A DNA stretch of 64,000 nucleotides from positions 93,656 to 157,655 of the forward strand of contig JBDPYZ010000004.1 in NCBI GenBank assembly GCA_047291315.1. The letters run 5' to 3'. This document shows positions 51,974 to 60,620 of this stretch, one piece after another (the first letter of the stretch is position 1; every line of letters begins with the position of its first letter). The notes beneath the pieces are model-generated. The model was given only the letters and a program-made list of their open reading frames with translations. It searched no databases and was not told the DNA's origin. Made by a program: the position numbers and the translations under genes. Source of the DNA: Arsenophonus fragariae (GTDB taxonomy: Bacteria > Pseudomonadota > Gammaproteobacteria > Enterobacterales > Enterobacteriaceae).

Positions 51974-52040
51974 TTCCGCTTCCTCGCCAGTTCGCTCGCG
52001 TTGCTCGGTCACTTGTCTGTGGCGAGCGGTGGGGGTTTTA
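51974..52040 (+). repeat. ColE1-origin-like GC-rich hairpin, copy 3
   Basis: Same element as at 8936 and 49762. The following 85 bases to 52129 match 9004-9088 almost exactly. Confidence 0.5.
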
Positions 52041-52129
52041 ATTTCAAGGATTTTTTGGATTATTTTTATTGTTTCAGTTTTCTCAATTTAGCTTGCGAGC
52101 ACCGAACAACGTCGACGAGGAAGTGGAAG

Positions 52130-52357
52130 ATAACCTTGAAATATAGCGTAAGCTTGAAACTCTGTGGTGAAAGACATAAGAGAAGGGCAATTTTAATATG
52201 TTGTTTTTAAATAATTTTATTTATACATATGTCTCATGTGGTGAGATAGTTGCGTATCATACCATGAGGCATAAAAATAATATTGTGATTATTTTTTTGT
52301 AATTTTTGAAACATGGTGTATTATTAATTAATAGATTTCTCCACAGGTGATTCGCAT
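52130..52357. other. AT-rich gap with inverted repeat before RepL-like gene 3
   Basis: No gene. CTCATGTGGTGAGAT and ATCATACCATGAG (around 52231-52268) form an imperfect inverted repeat, a possible operator. Confidence 0.4.
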
Positions 52358-52786
52358 ATGTCGCAAATACTAGCTGAGCGAAAAAATCCGCCTTTTATAC
52401 AGCTTGCTGAGTCTAACATTGATGCTGTTAGGGCGTTGGTTCAGAGTAACCCAGTTGCAGCCGAAATATTTTTATTTTTAAGTCAGTTTATGAACAGAAA
52501 GAACGCTGTAGTTTGCTCCTCTAAAGTTCTAGAGGAAGTAACCAAAAAAAGTAGAGCTACAGTATCTAGAGCTATAAGTGTTTTGAAAACTGATGGTTTT
52601 GTTAATGTTCTAAAATCTGGTCAAACAAATGTTTATGTACTTAATCCACATGTTGTATGGAAGGCGTGGAGAGATAAAAAAGCATATTGCGAATTTGACG
52701 GACCAATTTTAATTTCGAAGAAAGAAAATAGTCACATTGATGAGATAATTAAAAAGATTAATCCCAAATTGGAAATTAATAACTAG
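52358..52786 (+). CDS. RepL-like protein, array member 3
   Basis: A 142-residue protein. VLEEVTKKSRATVSRAISVLKTDGFVNV is a clear winged-helix and VYVLNPHVVWKAWRDKK matches the RepL C-terminus. It is more distant from members 1 and 2. The stop codon TAG is the first base triplet of leader F. Confidence 0.65.
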   Translation: MSQILAERKNPPFIQLAESNIDAVRALVQSNPVAAEIFLFLSQFMNRKNAVVCSSKVLEEVTKKSRATVSRAISVLKTDGFVNVLKSGQTNVYVLNPHVVWKAWRDKKAYCEFDGPILISKKENSHIDEIIKKINPKLEINN

Positions 52787-52859
52787 TCGCCCTGCGTTAG
52801 TGCTACAACACCAACGCAGAGCTAATCCAAAACCTAAACTAAGTAGGAGTCGGACTATG
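52784..52859 (+). promoter_or_regulatory. Structured leader, copy F
   Basis: Nearly the same as copy D, including stem and loop. Its UAGUC begins inside the stop codon of the RepL-like gene. Confidence 0.65.
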
Positions 52860-53006
52860 CGAAATAGTACGCATATTGCGCGCATAATGAAAGCGTGTGG
52901 CATATCAATCGAGCAGCTTCTTACATCAAAAACTCAATCTAACTTTAAGAAACGGCGAAGACTGGCAAACTTGTTTTTGCTAGACAGAGGCGTTCACCAA
53001 GCGTAG
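52857..53006 (+). CDS. Leader-associated small ORF F
   Basis: A 49-residue ORF differing from ORF D at three positions or so (GISIEQ for GTSIEQ, among others). No LuxR gene follows. Confidence 0.6.
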   Translation: MRNSTHIARIMKACGISIEQLLTSKTQSNFKKRRRLANLFLLDRGVHQA

Positions 53007-53155
53007 CGCTGGAGTGGATTGGGTTAATATTTGAGTAAATTTGGTAATATTAATTTCACTGATGATTATTTTATCATTCATATAAATAATACAAGAGATA
53101 ATTTATTTATTATTTTGATTTTGTTAATTTTTATTTGTTTTTTAATACTCGTATT

Positions 53156-53286
53156 AAGTACTTATAATACTGACCTTAAGTACTATTAATACTTACAATA
53201 AGTACTAATAGTACTTATATTGAGTACGTTTATATATTTAAAATAGTACTTGCATTTACGTACTAAAAATATATACTAAAAGTACT
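53156..53286. repeat. Eight GTAC-centred sites upstream of RepL-like gene 4
   Basis: AGTACT or close variants at 53158, 53180, 53202, 53211, 53224, 53247, 53260 and 53282, in very AT-rich sequence. The high density within 130 bases suggests a specific binding array for the next gene product. Confidence 0.6.
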
Positions 53287-53308
53287 GAAATATGATGACT
53301 TATAAGAT

Positions 53309-53785
53309 ATGGCTAAAATATCAAAAATAACAGAAAAGCAAATTACGGATATGAAAACTGGTGAGGTAGTTAGCTCTGAATCATCAAAAACCTTCTATAT
53401 TCCAAAAGAACCTAGCTATATCAAATTCTATATCGATGATATAGGAAGCATACACGGATTGTCTAAAGCTGAATCAGATGTTCTTTTTGCTTTAGCTAAG
53501 ATGATTAGTTGGGATGGAATTGTTTCTGTATCAAAAACTAGATTTGAAAAATCTATTCACCCAGAAGTTGGGGTCAAATATCAAACCTTTAAAAATATAA
53601 CTAAAAAACTCGTAGATAAGGGAATCTTTGTAAGAGCGGGTCGTGGAGAATTGGAAGCTAATCCTTACTTATTTGCTAAAGGTGAATGGATTGATGTTTA
53701 CAAACGAAGAAAAACTATAAATCTTAATATTCAATATTCTAAAGATGGCAGGAAGATATTTACTACATTAAAAGACGATAATTAA
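53309..53785 (+). CDS. RepL-like protein, array member 4
   Basis: A 158-residue protein. DMKTGEVVSSE, YIKFYIDDIGSIHGLSKAESDVLFALAKM and a winged helix (YQTFKNITKKLVDKGIFVRAG). It is most like the unit 1 protein at 9378. The AGTACT array lies just upstream and leader G starts right after the stop. Confidence 0.6.
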   Translation: MAKISKITEKQITDMKTGEVVSSESSKTFYIPKEPSYIKFYIDDIGSIHGLSKAESDVLFALAKMISWDGIVSVSKTRFEKSIHPEVGVKYQTFKNITKKLVDKGIFVRAGRGELEANPYLFAKGEWIDVYKRRKTINLNIQYSKDGRKIFTTLKDDN

Positions 53786-53860
53786 ACCGCCCTGAATTGG
53801 TGCTCGATACACCAACGCAGAGCTAATCCAAAACCTAAACTAACTAGGAGTCGGACTATG
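53786..53860 (+). promoter_or_regulatory. Structured leader, copy G
   Basis: Stem CTG..TTGGTG / CACCAA..CAG with a 2x2 internal mismatch, loop CTCGATA, then the CCTA/TAGG stem. The outer closing pair is missing. Confidence 0.6.
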
Positions 53861-53998
53861 CGAAATAGTACGCATATTGCATGCATAATGAAAGCGTGTG
53901 GCATATCAATCGAGCAGATATTAAACTTTGCTCTCACATCAAAACACCTCACAAATCGTCAGCGTTTGTACCTTCTAAGTATCGGAGGTGCAGCATGA
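53858..53998 (+). CDS. Leader-associated small ORF G
   Basis: A 46-residue ORF differing from ORF B at one residue (ACIM for ARIM). Overlaps the LuxR-type gene in ATGA. Confidence 0.65.
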   Translation: MRNSTHIACIMKACGISIEQILNFALTSKHLTNRQRLYLLSIGGAA

Positions 53999-54621
53999 AA
54001 TCCGAGATGATTAAATTCTTTTTGAGCAGTGCTGTTCCCTGTGGTTTTAGCGATGATGAAGCTGAAGTTCAAATGAATAACTGCATGTTAAATTTACTCC
54101 ATTCGCTCATCTATACCGCAGAAATGAAAACGCTGATAGAGAGAATCCAAAGCGAAAAATCGCCATTCTCTTTGATGTGTAATTTGCCTGCTGATTTCAA
54201 GAAATCACCTACAGTCTGGCAATTCTATTTCTTACCGCTTTTTGGTCACGATAAGGAGTACCTAGGCACTTTCTTTCACGCTCACGAGTACCTGTTTTTA
54301 TCACCGTTGGAATATGTAGATGGCATAAAGCCTTATTCAGTGACCACAGAAAAACCGAATAAGTTGTTCACGGATAGAGAGTGGCCAATTCTGTTTTTCG
54401 TAATGCAGCACTTAAGCAGCAAGGAAATCGCTAGACGGTTAAATATTTCGCGGTTAACTGTCGATAATAAATTGCAAATTATCTACCAAAAAACCGGGAT
54501 GCATTCTGCTTTCCAGCTAAGGGCATTAGGAAAATCTCAAGGCTTTGACCGCTATATTCCTGCGAATTTACTTTCTCATCAACGCGCTCAGGTTTTTCAA
54601 CCTGCTGGAGGTGCGGTATGA
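53995..54621 (+). CDS. LuxR-type HTH regulator, second copy
   Basis: Identical to the protein at 10002-10628 (208 residues, GGAGGTGCAGC ribosome-binding site). It precedes the second recET. Confidence 0.8.
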   Translation: MKSEMIKFFLSSAVPCGFSDDEAEVQMNNCMLNLLHSLIYTAEMKTLIERIQSEKSPFSLMCNLPADFKKSPTVWQFYFLPLFGHDKEYLGTFFHAHEYLFLSPLEYVDGIKPYSVTTEKPNKLFTDREWPILFFVMQHLSSKEIARRLNISRLTVDNKLQIIYQKTGMHSAFQLRALGKSQGFDRYIPANLLSHQRAQVFQPAGGAV

Positions 54622-54715
54622 AATACACCTATACCCTCAACGGATTTTGGCGAACCTATTAGGGTCGCCCCGATGTGCGTTTTGCCTGTTGTCACGGTTG
54701 ACAGCTCTCATTAGC

Positions 54716-54973
54716 GTGAGATTCTTCTGGCGTGCCAGACTCGGTAACCGTCCCTACGTCAACCCTGAAGAAGCCTGTATTGAGTTTGTTGAGAAAATTA
54801 ACCGTAAACAATTCAAGGCGCTTTTTTACAAGACTTCAACGATGAAAGCGTGCTCGGGTGCTTGTTGCCATTGCTCGGATAACCAAAGAGAAAAGGCATT
54901 ACCCAAAGCCAGAGGCGTAATTCTACGGAGATTAGAACAACAGGCGAGTAACCGCATTGAGGGGGCGAAATAA
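54716..54973 (+). CDS. Small phage protein, second copy
   Basis: Identical to 10723-10980, 85 residues from a GTG start, overlapping recE by one base. Function unknown. Confidence 0.45.
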   Translation: MRFFWRARLGNRPYVNPEEACIEFVEKINRKQFKALFYKTSTMKACSGACCHCSDNQREKALPKARGVILRRLEQQASNRIEGAK

Positions 54974-56532
54974 TGAAATATTTCAAAGCAACAATCATCA
55001 CGAATGTTGACCACGAGAAGGGTAAGACAACAAATTACATCTATCTTGAGTCTGAAACGAAAATAGCCGCTAAGAGATTGGCGTCTCAACATATCTTTGA
55101 AACTGACGGCGCAAATTGCTGTTTCTACAAATCGCCTCGATTGGAAGAAATCAGCGCTCAGGAATATATCGCCAATACCGATAAACAGACGGATCTTACC
55201 GAAGAACAGGAAATAGACCAGTTCTGCGCTTTGCTCACGATATTTGGCGTTCAGGAAGAATACGACGAAGGCGAAATCAGGGATGCTGATGAACTGTTGG
55301 CAAAACCGGCAGATGAACCTGAGCTTTTTGAAAAGTATGCCGAGCTACGTGAATGGGTATCCTTGCAAATGAGGGAAGCAGACAAAGCTATTTCCCTCAA
55401 TGAAATCAAAAAAATGGCGATTACCTTTTTTGAATGTGGACAAGAAGACCAGTTATCAACGCAATTAACAGATTTATCCACAGAAGCTGTAGTTATGTCT
55501 GTGGAAAAAAAGTGTAAAGAAACATCAGCAAGTGCAATAGATACCTCTGATGGTAAATCGGTTAATAATTGTACAAACAATTCTATTTTTTCTGCTTTTT
55601 CTCCTGTTAACGGAAAAATCATGAGTGGGGAAAATATCACGCTTGAGATGTTGAACGGCTGTGTTGATGCACTGAAAACCACAGAAAGTTTGGTTGTTCG
55701 TAGTCTCTCAAACAGTACCTATCACGCTGCAAACGGTTATTCGAGTACACAGATAAGGTTAGTTCAACGAAGTGACACAATAGCGGTATTGGACTGGCAG
55801 AAGGACGCACCCTACAAAGAGACTAAACACGGAGCGTTTTTAATCGGTACGGCTGTACATACAGCCATTCTTGAGCCGGAGCGCTTCGCTGAACAGTACA
55901 CTTGTTCGCCTGAACTGAATTTGAGAACCAAAGACGGCAAACAGGCATTGGCGGAGTTTGAGGCGCAAGCAATTTACAGTAATCAAATCGCGCTCAAAAA
56001 AGATGAGTTTCAACAGGTTGAAATGATGCGTGATTCGGCGCTTGCGTATCCAATGGTAGAAGAGTTGCTGGAAAACGGCGAGCCGGAACTCTCAATTTTT
56101 TATCGCACGGAAAAAGGGACGTTATTAAAAATTCGCCCTGATTTGTTGGGAACATATTCTGATAAGCCGTTCATTCTAGATGTGAAAACGACTGACGTTT
56201 TTCAAGACTTTGGTAAATCCGTTGATGAGTTTGGTTATCACATACAGGCGGAATTTTACCGTCTAATTGCAAATTGGGTTTTTGGACGTGAAATGGCTTT
56301 TACTTTTTGTGTGATTGGAAAAAACATCCTGTGTGGGCGTTATCCGGTAAACCTTCGTGAACCTGACGATGAAGATAGTGAACAGGGCGTATACGAAGTG
56401 AACCGTGTGATTGATATGCTAGAAGACGTCATTGAAACGTATCCGATAGTCAAAGTATCCCGTCCTTTCTGGGCAAAACAGGCGGACAGAAAACGCAGAG
56501 AAGCGGTAGCGGTAGAAGGGGGTGGGGCATAA
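54973..56532 (+). CDS. recE: RecE-like exonuclease VIII, second copy
   Basis: 519 residues, the same as the unit 1 protein except for a small cluster of changes around residues 212-260 (for example NSTYHAANGYSS for NSLYHAASGYSS). All nuclease motifs are kept. Confidence 0.85.
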   Translation: MKYFKATIITNVDHEKGKTTNYIYLESETKIAAKRLASQHIFETDGANCCFYKSPRLEEISAQEYIANTDKQTDLTEEQEIDQFCALLTIFGVQEEYDEGEIRDADELLAKPADEPELFEKYAELREWVSLQMREADKAISLNEIKKMAITFFECGQEDQLSTQLTDLSTEAVVMSVEKKCKETSASAIDTSDGKSVNNCTNNSIFSAFSPVNGKIMSGENITLEMLNGCVDALKTTESLVVRSLSNSTYHAANGYSSTQIRLVQRSDTIAVLDWQKDAPYKETKHGAFLIGTAVHTAILEPERFAEQYTCSPELNLRTKDGKQALAEFEAQAIYSNQIALKKDEFQQVEMMRDSALAYPMVEELLENGEPELSIFYRTEKGTLLKIRPDLLGTYSDKPFILDVKTTDVFQDFGKSVDEFGYHIQAEFYRLIANWVFGREMAFTFCVIGKNILCGRYPVNLREPDDEDSEQGVYEVNRVIDMLEDVIETYPIVKVSRPFWAKQADRKRREAVAVEGGGA

Positions 56533-56549
56533 ATACCGAACTGGAAACT

Positions 56550-57682
56550 ATGAACAACGTTTATACTAATTTGCAATCGGTCATTATGCAGCAAGGGATA
56601 GCAGCCTTGTTACCCGCTCAGGTAACGCCTGAGCAGTTTACCCGAACCGCAGCAACAGCATTAATTGAAAATGAGGATTTGCAAAAGGCGGATAAACAAT
56701 CACTGGTACTGGCCTTAACACGCTGTGCCAAAGATGGACTGATGCCAGACGGAAGAGAAGCGGCGCTGGTTGTTCGCAGTACCAAAATTAACAACCAGTT
56801 TGTGAAAAAAGCCGTCTACATGCCAATGTGTGATTAAACGTGCCCGTCAATCTGGGCAGGTGGCGAATATCATTGCAAAAGTGGTTTATTCCCAAGATGA
56901 ATTTGAGTATGTGATTGACGAAAACGGCGAACACTTAACCCACCGTCCGGCGTTTATTGATGGTGATGAGGTTGTTAAAGTCTACGCTTTCGCAAAACTC
57001 AATAGCGGTGAAATCGTAATTGAAGTGATGTCAAAAACCGAAGTAGAACGAGTCCGTGATGTCACCACTAAAGGGAAATCCTCAACGGCGTGGGAACAGT
57101 GGTTTGACAGAATGGCGCTTAAAACTGTCATTCATCGCCTCGCTAGACGGCTTCTTTGTGCCTCTGAGTTGTTTTCGCTGCTTGAGGCATCCGAATATTA
57201 ATTTAGCGGAAAATCCGCTTAGAATGGCTATGGTTGCTAATAAACGGTTGTCACTCAGGGATGTTCTACGTGAACGTACCGAGAAATTAAGACAAAAGAA
57301 GGAAGCGGTGATAGAAACACCCCCAGAAGTGCCACCGGCTACCTCGCCAAAACTGGAAGCGGTATTAATCGCCCTCGATGATGCAACAGATAAAGAAAGT
57401 CTTGAGGAAATTGTCGAGCATTGTAAAGTATTATCCGCCGAATTGTCTGATGCAGAAAAAAATACACTGCGAGAAAAAATGACGACTAGCAAAAAGCGGT
57501 TACATCCACCCAACAAAAATAGCGACGCTTGGATGGCAAGGCTTGTAAACGAAACAGGGGATGGTTGGCGATTTCCAGATGGCGAAATCATCTACGGTTT
57601 TTTTGAAGCGGATAGAAAGGCTAGAGAGACCAGCATAGTTCTTGAAAAACCTGACAAATACAGGTTTAGTGCGAGTTATTGA
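56550..57682 (+). pseudogene. recT: RecT, two frameshifts
   Basis: It shares the YMPM frameshift with unit 1, and has a second one: GAGGCACACGAAGGTATT is GAGGCATCCGAATATT here, two bases shorter, ending the frame at 57201. The rest reads on in another frame to 57682. The annealing protein is unlikely to be functional. Confidence 0.8.
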
Positions 57683-57721
57683 CTTAATTACTATATTACC
57701 TATAATGTATGTGCGATGCAC
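57679..57721 (+). promoter_or_regulatory. Promoter and small palindrome of the RelBE-type operon
   Basis: TTGACT (57679) and TATAAT (57701) are separated by 16 bases, a near-consensus sigma-70 promoter. GTGCGATGCAC (57711-57721) downstream is a palindrome suited to antitoxin binding. Confidence 0.7.
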
Positions 57722-57740
57722 CTGCTTTATAGGTAAAGAA

Positions 57741-57983
57741 ATGGAAAACTTAACTATCAGAATATCAAGAGAAGATAAAGAATTGCTGAAAGATTTTGCT
57801 GCTTTTAATGGTGTTTCTGTTTCAAATCTGTTGAGACAGTCAGCGCTTGAACGTATTGAGAATGAAATTGATATCAGGCTTTATCAGCGTGCAAATAAAA
57901 TCATGAAAGAAATGACCGATGATGATGTTATTAGTCATGATGAGTTAATTTGTAATTTGGGTCTTGTTGATGTATATCGTTAA
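57741..57983 (+). CDS. RelB-like antitoxin
   Basis: An 80-residue ribbon-helix-helix antitoxin: MENLTIRISREDKELLKDFAAFNGVSVSNLLRQSALERIE, then an acidic C-terminal tail that would bind the toxin. The start at 57741 was chosen for family length. Overlaps the toxin gene. Confidence 0.8.
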   Translation: MENLTIRISREDKELLKDFAAFNGVSVSNLLRQSALERIENEIDIRLYQRANKIMKEMTDDDVISHDELICNLGLVDVYR

Positions 57984-58233
57984 GTATCACAAGAATATCA
58001 AAAAGACACTAAAAAATATCAGTAAATCAGACCAATTGTTTATTTTATCTTGGATTAATAAAAATCTAATTCACACTAAAAACCCAAGAATTCATGGTAA
58101 ATCCTTAAAAGGAGAGAAAAAAGGTTTATGGCGTTATCGAGTAGGAAATTATCGAATTGTTGCTAATATTCAAGATGAAGAATTAATCATTCTGATAATA
58201 GATATGGGACACCGAAAAGATATTTATCGCTGA
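57970..58233 (+). CDS. RelE-like toxin
   Basis: An 87-residue toxin (MYIVKYHKNIKKTLKNISK start). GKSLKGEKKGLWRYRVGNYRIVANIQDEELIILI and GHRKDIYR are the RelE/ParE core. It overlaps the antitoxin by 14 bases. It probably cleaves mRNA. The pair occupies the Rpn slot of unit 1. Confidence 0.85.
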   Translation: MYIVKYHKNIKKTLKNISKSDQLFILSWINKNLIHTKNPRIHGKSLKGEKKGLWRYRVGNYRIVANIQDEELIILIIDMGHRKDIYR

Positions 58234-58332
58234 GATCGCCCGCCAAATGCTGGAAAGTGGTATGGACAGGTAATCAGTGATGAAATTTACGGGTTTAACT
58301 GATACTGAAATGAGTAATCTGTTTAAAGATTA
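58234..58332 (+). pseudogene. 3' remnant of the Rpn nuclease gene
   Basis: It is colinear with the last 32 codons of the unit 1 gene (RQMLESGMDRQS...LTDTEMSNLFKD), with one in-frame TAA (Q to stop). It shows that RelBE replaced an ancestral Rpn gene. Confidence 0.8.
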
Positions 58333-58335
58333 AAG

Positions 58336-58860
58336 ATGCCGGAACGTAAGAAATTAAGCCTCAATCGCCCCAGAAAAGCTTCTCATGAAGAGCAGACCCA
58401 AGGTAGCCCTGTTTACCGTAAAAAGGTCTGGGTCAATGCTGTGTCCCAAAAACAGGTAAAAAAACCTAATCCTCCAAAAGCTGCAAAACAACCACCCAAG
58501 CAAGTGGTTAATGTTGAAGTACCGAAACCTCCCACTCTGCCTAAAAAGCGATTGCCGTTAAATAAGGCAATCTTACAGATAACGGCTTTTTGGCCTTATC
58601 TTTTTCCTGATGGCAAGTTGCTTCCAATGAAAATAGGCATCCAGCAGGATATGTGGCAGGAGGTGAAGGAAAAGACATTACCGATAGCCAGAAAGCATTT
58701 AAGAGCGTGCTTGGGTAGTATTGGTTATCACCCTGATTATCGCTCACTTATCCAGTTAGGTGCGTTTCGTTATGACAAAGACGGTCAGATAGTCGGAGAA
58801 GTAACACAAGCCGATGTTGATGATAATCTGCAACGTTTAGCGCGGCGAAATAAAAATTAA
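58336..58860 (+). CDS. FinO/ProQ-family RNA chaperone, second copy
   Basis: 174 residues, with about ten substitutions relative to 14779-15303, mostly in the basic tail. The ProQ domain (AFWPYLFPDGK onwards) is unchanged. Confidence 0.85.
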   Translation: MPERKKLSLNRPRKASHEEQTQGSPVYRKKVWVNAVSQKQVKKPNPPKAAKQPPKQVVNVEVPKPPTLPKKRLPLNKAILQITAFWPYLFPDGKLLPMKIGIQQDMWQEVKEKTLPIARKHLRACLGSIGYHPDYRSLIQLGAFRYDKDGQIVGEVTQADVDDNLQRLARRNKN

Positions 58861-58930
58861 TTATCAGTAATCTTCATTGAAAATAACTTCTGGTTGTCAA
58901 TATGCCCACCAGATAGAGAAGGATTGTTTT

Positions 58931-60010
58931 ATGATGTATGGCAATTATGGCGATAACGTGCTAATTTTTCTTTCTTTTTTTGTTACTGCCTATTTTTTTC
59001 AAAAAATCAATTTTCTTCCCCAAATTACAACAAGCAGTATAGGCGAAAGATATTATTTTTTAGATGGCTTAAGAGGCATATGCGCTATTTTTGTTGTTAT
59101 TACTCATTCGCATGAATTATTAGGCTTGAAGGGCTTTAATTTAACCGAGTATGGCCCAAATTCAATCAGCTTTTTAGGTATAATTGGTGTCCAAATGTTT
59201 TTTTGTATAACTGGATTTCTATTCATCGATCAGTTGATTAAGAAAAATTACAATATTGATTGGATCACGTTTTTTTCATCCAGAATAAAAAGATTATTAC
59301 CCTTGTTTTTTTTCTCTATAACAATGTCTTTGATAATTATATACATCATCAATTTTAATAAATTAAATACTTTATCCTTAGACGATGTAAAAAATTCACT
59401 AGGATTGTATTTTTTAAAGCAAAATGAAATTTTAGGTATAAACTCAAATCATCTATTAGGAGCGACATGGACTTTACCTTATGAATGGCGTTTTTATATG
59501 GCGCTGCCTTTGTTCTGTGCTTTCGTAAATCTTATTAAAGTTAATCCTATAATTTTATTTTCTATTTTTGGTGTTTTTGTTGGGAAATATTTTCTTATAG
59601 GATGTTTTTCTGCTTTATTATTTAATAAATATAAAATAAAAAATAATTTAGCAAGAGTTATAACTTTATTGTTAGCAATATCTTCACTAGTGATTTTATC
59701 TTCAAGTAAAGATGTAAATGGAAATGATGTTTTTATTTTTTCGTTTATCTTATTTCTTGGTTTAGTAATGTCACCGCCCGATTTTTTATCAAAAAAAATA
59801 TATGTTTATTGCGGTGAGATATCTTACAGTATCTATCTATTGCATATGCCATTAATGTTTTTTATTACTTATCTTTCATATTTTTTATTTGGCGTGACAA
59901 AATTAAATAATTATAATTTTATTTTTGTTTATTCAATTTCTTCTATTCTGATATGTATTATTTCTTTTTTCTCCTACAAATATATAGAGTACCCTTTTTT
60001 GAAAAAATAA
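58931..60010 (+). CDS. Acyltransferase-3 family protein, full length
   Basis: A 359-residue version of the truncated unit 1 protein, with the complete C-terminus (FSYKYIEYPFLKK). The middle (residues 205-235) differs: IILFSIFGVFVGKYF here versus a longer hydrophobic segment in unit 1. Ten or so membrane helices. Probably modifies lipopolysaccharide. Confidence 0.8.
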   Translation: MMYGNYGDNVLIFLSFFVTAYFFQKINFLPQITTSSIGERYYFLDGLRGICAIFVVITHSHELLGLKGFNLTEYGPNSISFLGIIGVQMFFCITGFLFIDQLIKKNYNIDWITFFSSRIKRLLPLFFFSITMSLIIIYIINFNKLNTLSLDDVKNSLGLYFLKQNEILGINSNHLLGATWTLPYEWRFYMALPLFCAFVNLIKVNPIILFSIFGVFVGKYFLIGCFSALLFNKYKIKNNLARVITLLLAISSLVILSSSKDVNGNDVFIFSFILFLGLVMSPPDFLSKKIYVYCGEISYSIYLLHMPLMFFITYLSYFLFGVTKLNNYNFIFVYSISSILICIISFFSYKYIEYPFLKK

Positions 60011-60019
60011 ATAATTAAT

Positions 60020-60062
60020 ATGACACCTGACCAAAGCTGAATAATTCAGGTGTCATGACTTT
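60020..60062. terminator. Bidirectional terminator, second copy
   Basis: The same 11-bp perfect stem as at 16495, with a T-run to 60066. Confidence 0.8.
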
Positions 60063-60075
60063 TTTGTCTGAAAAA

Positions 60076-60617
60076 TCACACTGGCTTTTTCGGCCAATCA
60101 ATATCAGGTGCAGTTGAGATATCCTTCCGATGAAGACTTAATCGATAAAATTTCCAATTTCTTAATTGGATTTTTTCTTCATCCGTTGCCATATCTAAAT
60201 CAACCGCATCCTGCAATGGTTGTATGATTTCTGAGGCGCTATCAATTTGATAGTGCTTTTCATATTTTGCAGATTGGATAGCGTCTTTTTTCTCGGCTTC
60301 TTTATCCGTTATCCACCTTACGCCGTCCCAAACTGGGAAAAGAACATCAGGAGCAATCATCGTTAAATTGCCTGGGATCTCTCCAATTTCTGTAATTTCT
60401 TCCCTTTTAGCTGTTGCTTTGTTATAAGCTTTTGTTCCTCTGTAATCCCGCACCAGTATCCATTGACCATTTTTTTCACAAGGATGGAAGCCAGTTTTAA
60501 ACTCTGGGGAAATCCGTAACGCATTGAAAGGAGCATTAGAATTAATATTTGCTTCATCACTGCCGTTAAATGGGTGGTGCGATGTTCAGGATTATAGTAA
60601 TAATTAATTTCTGGCAT
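60076..60617 (-). pseudogene. Tail fibre assembly chaperone, frameshifted
   Basis: Same as 16551-17093 except for a 1-base deletion near 60575 (GGGTGGTGCGATG for GGGTGTAAAGGATG), which shifts the frame after residue 12. The remaining 125 C-terminal codons are intact from 60453. Confidence 0.8.
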
Positions 60618-60620
60618 TCA

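Noticed and set aside
50675..53860. Gene-plus-hairpin series resembling integron cassettes with attC sites
   Set aside because: There is no integron integrase, the hairpins lack the paired RYYYAAC/GTTRRRY boxes, and the conserved part continues into a translated ORF.
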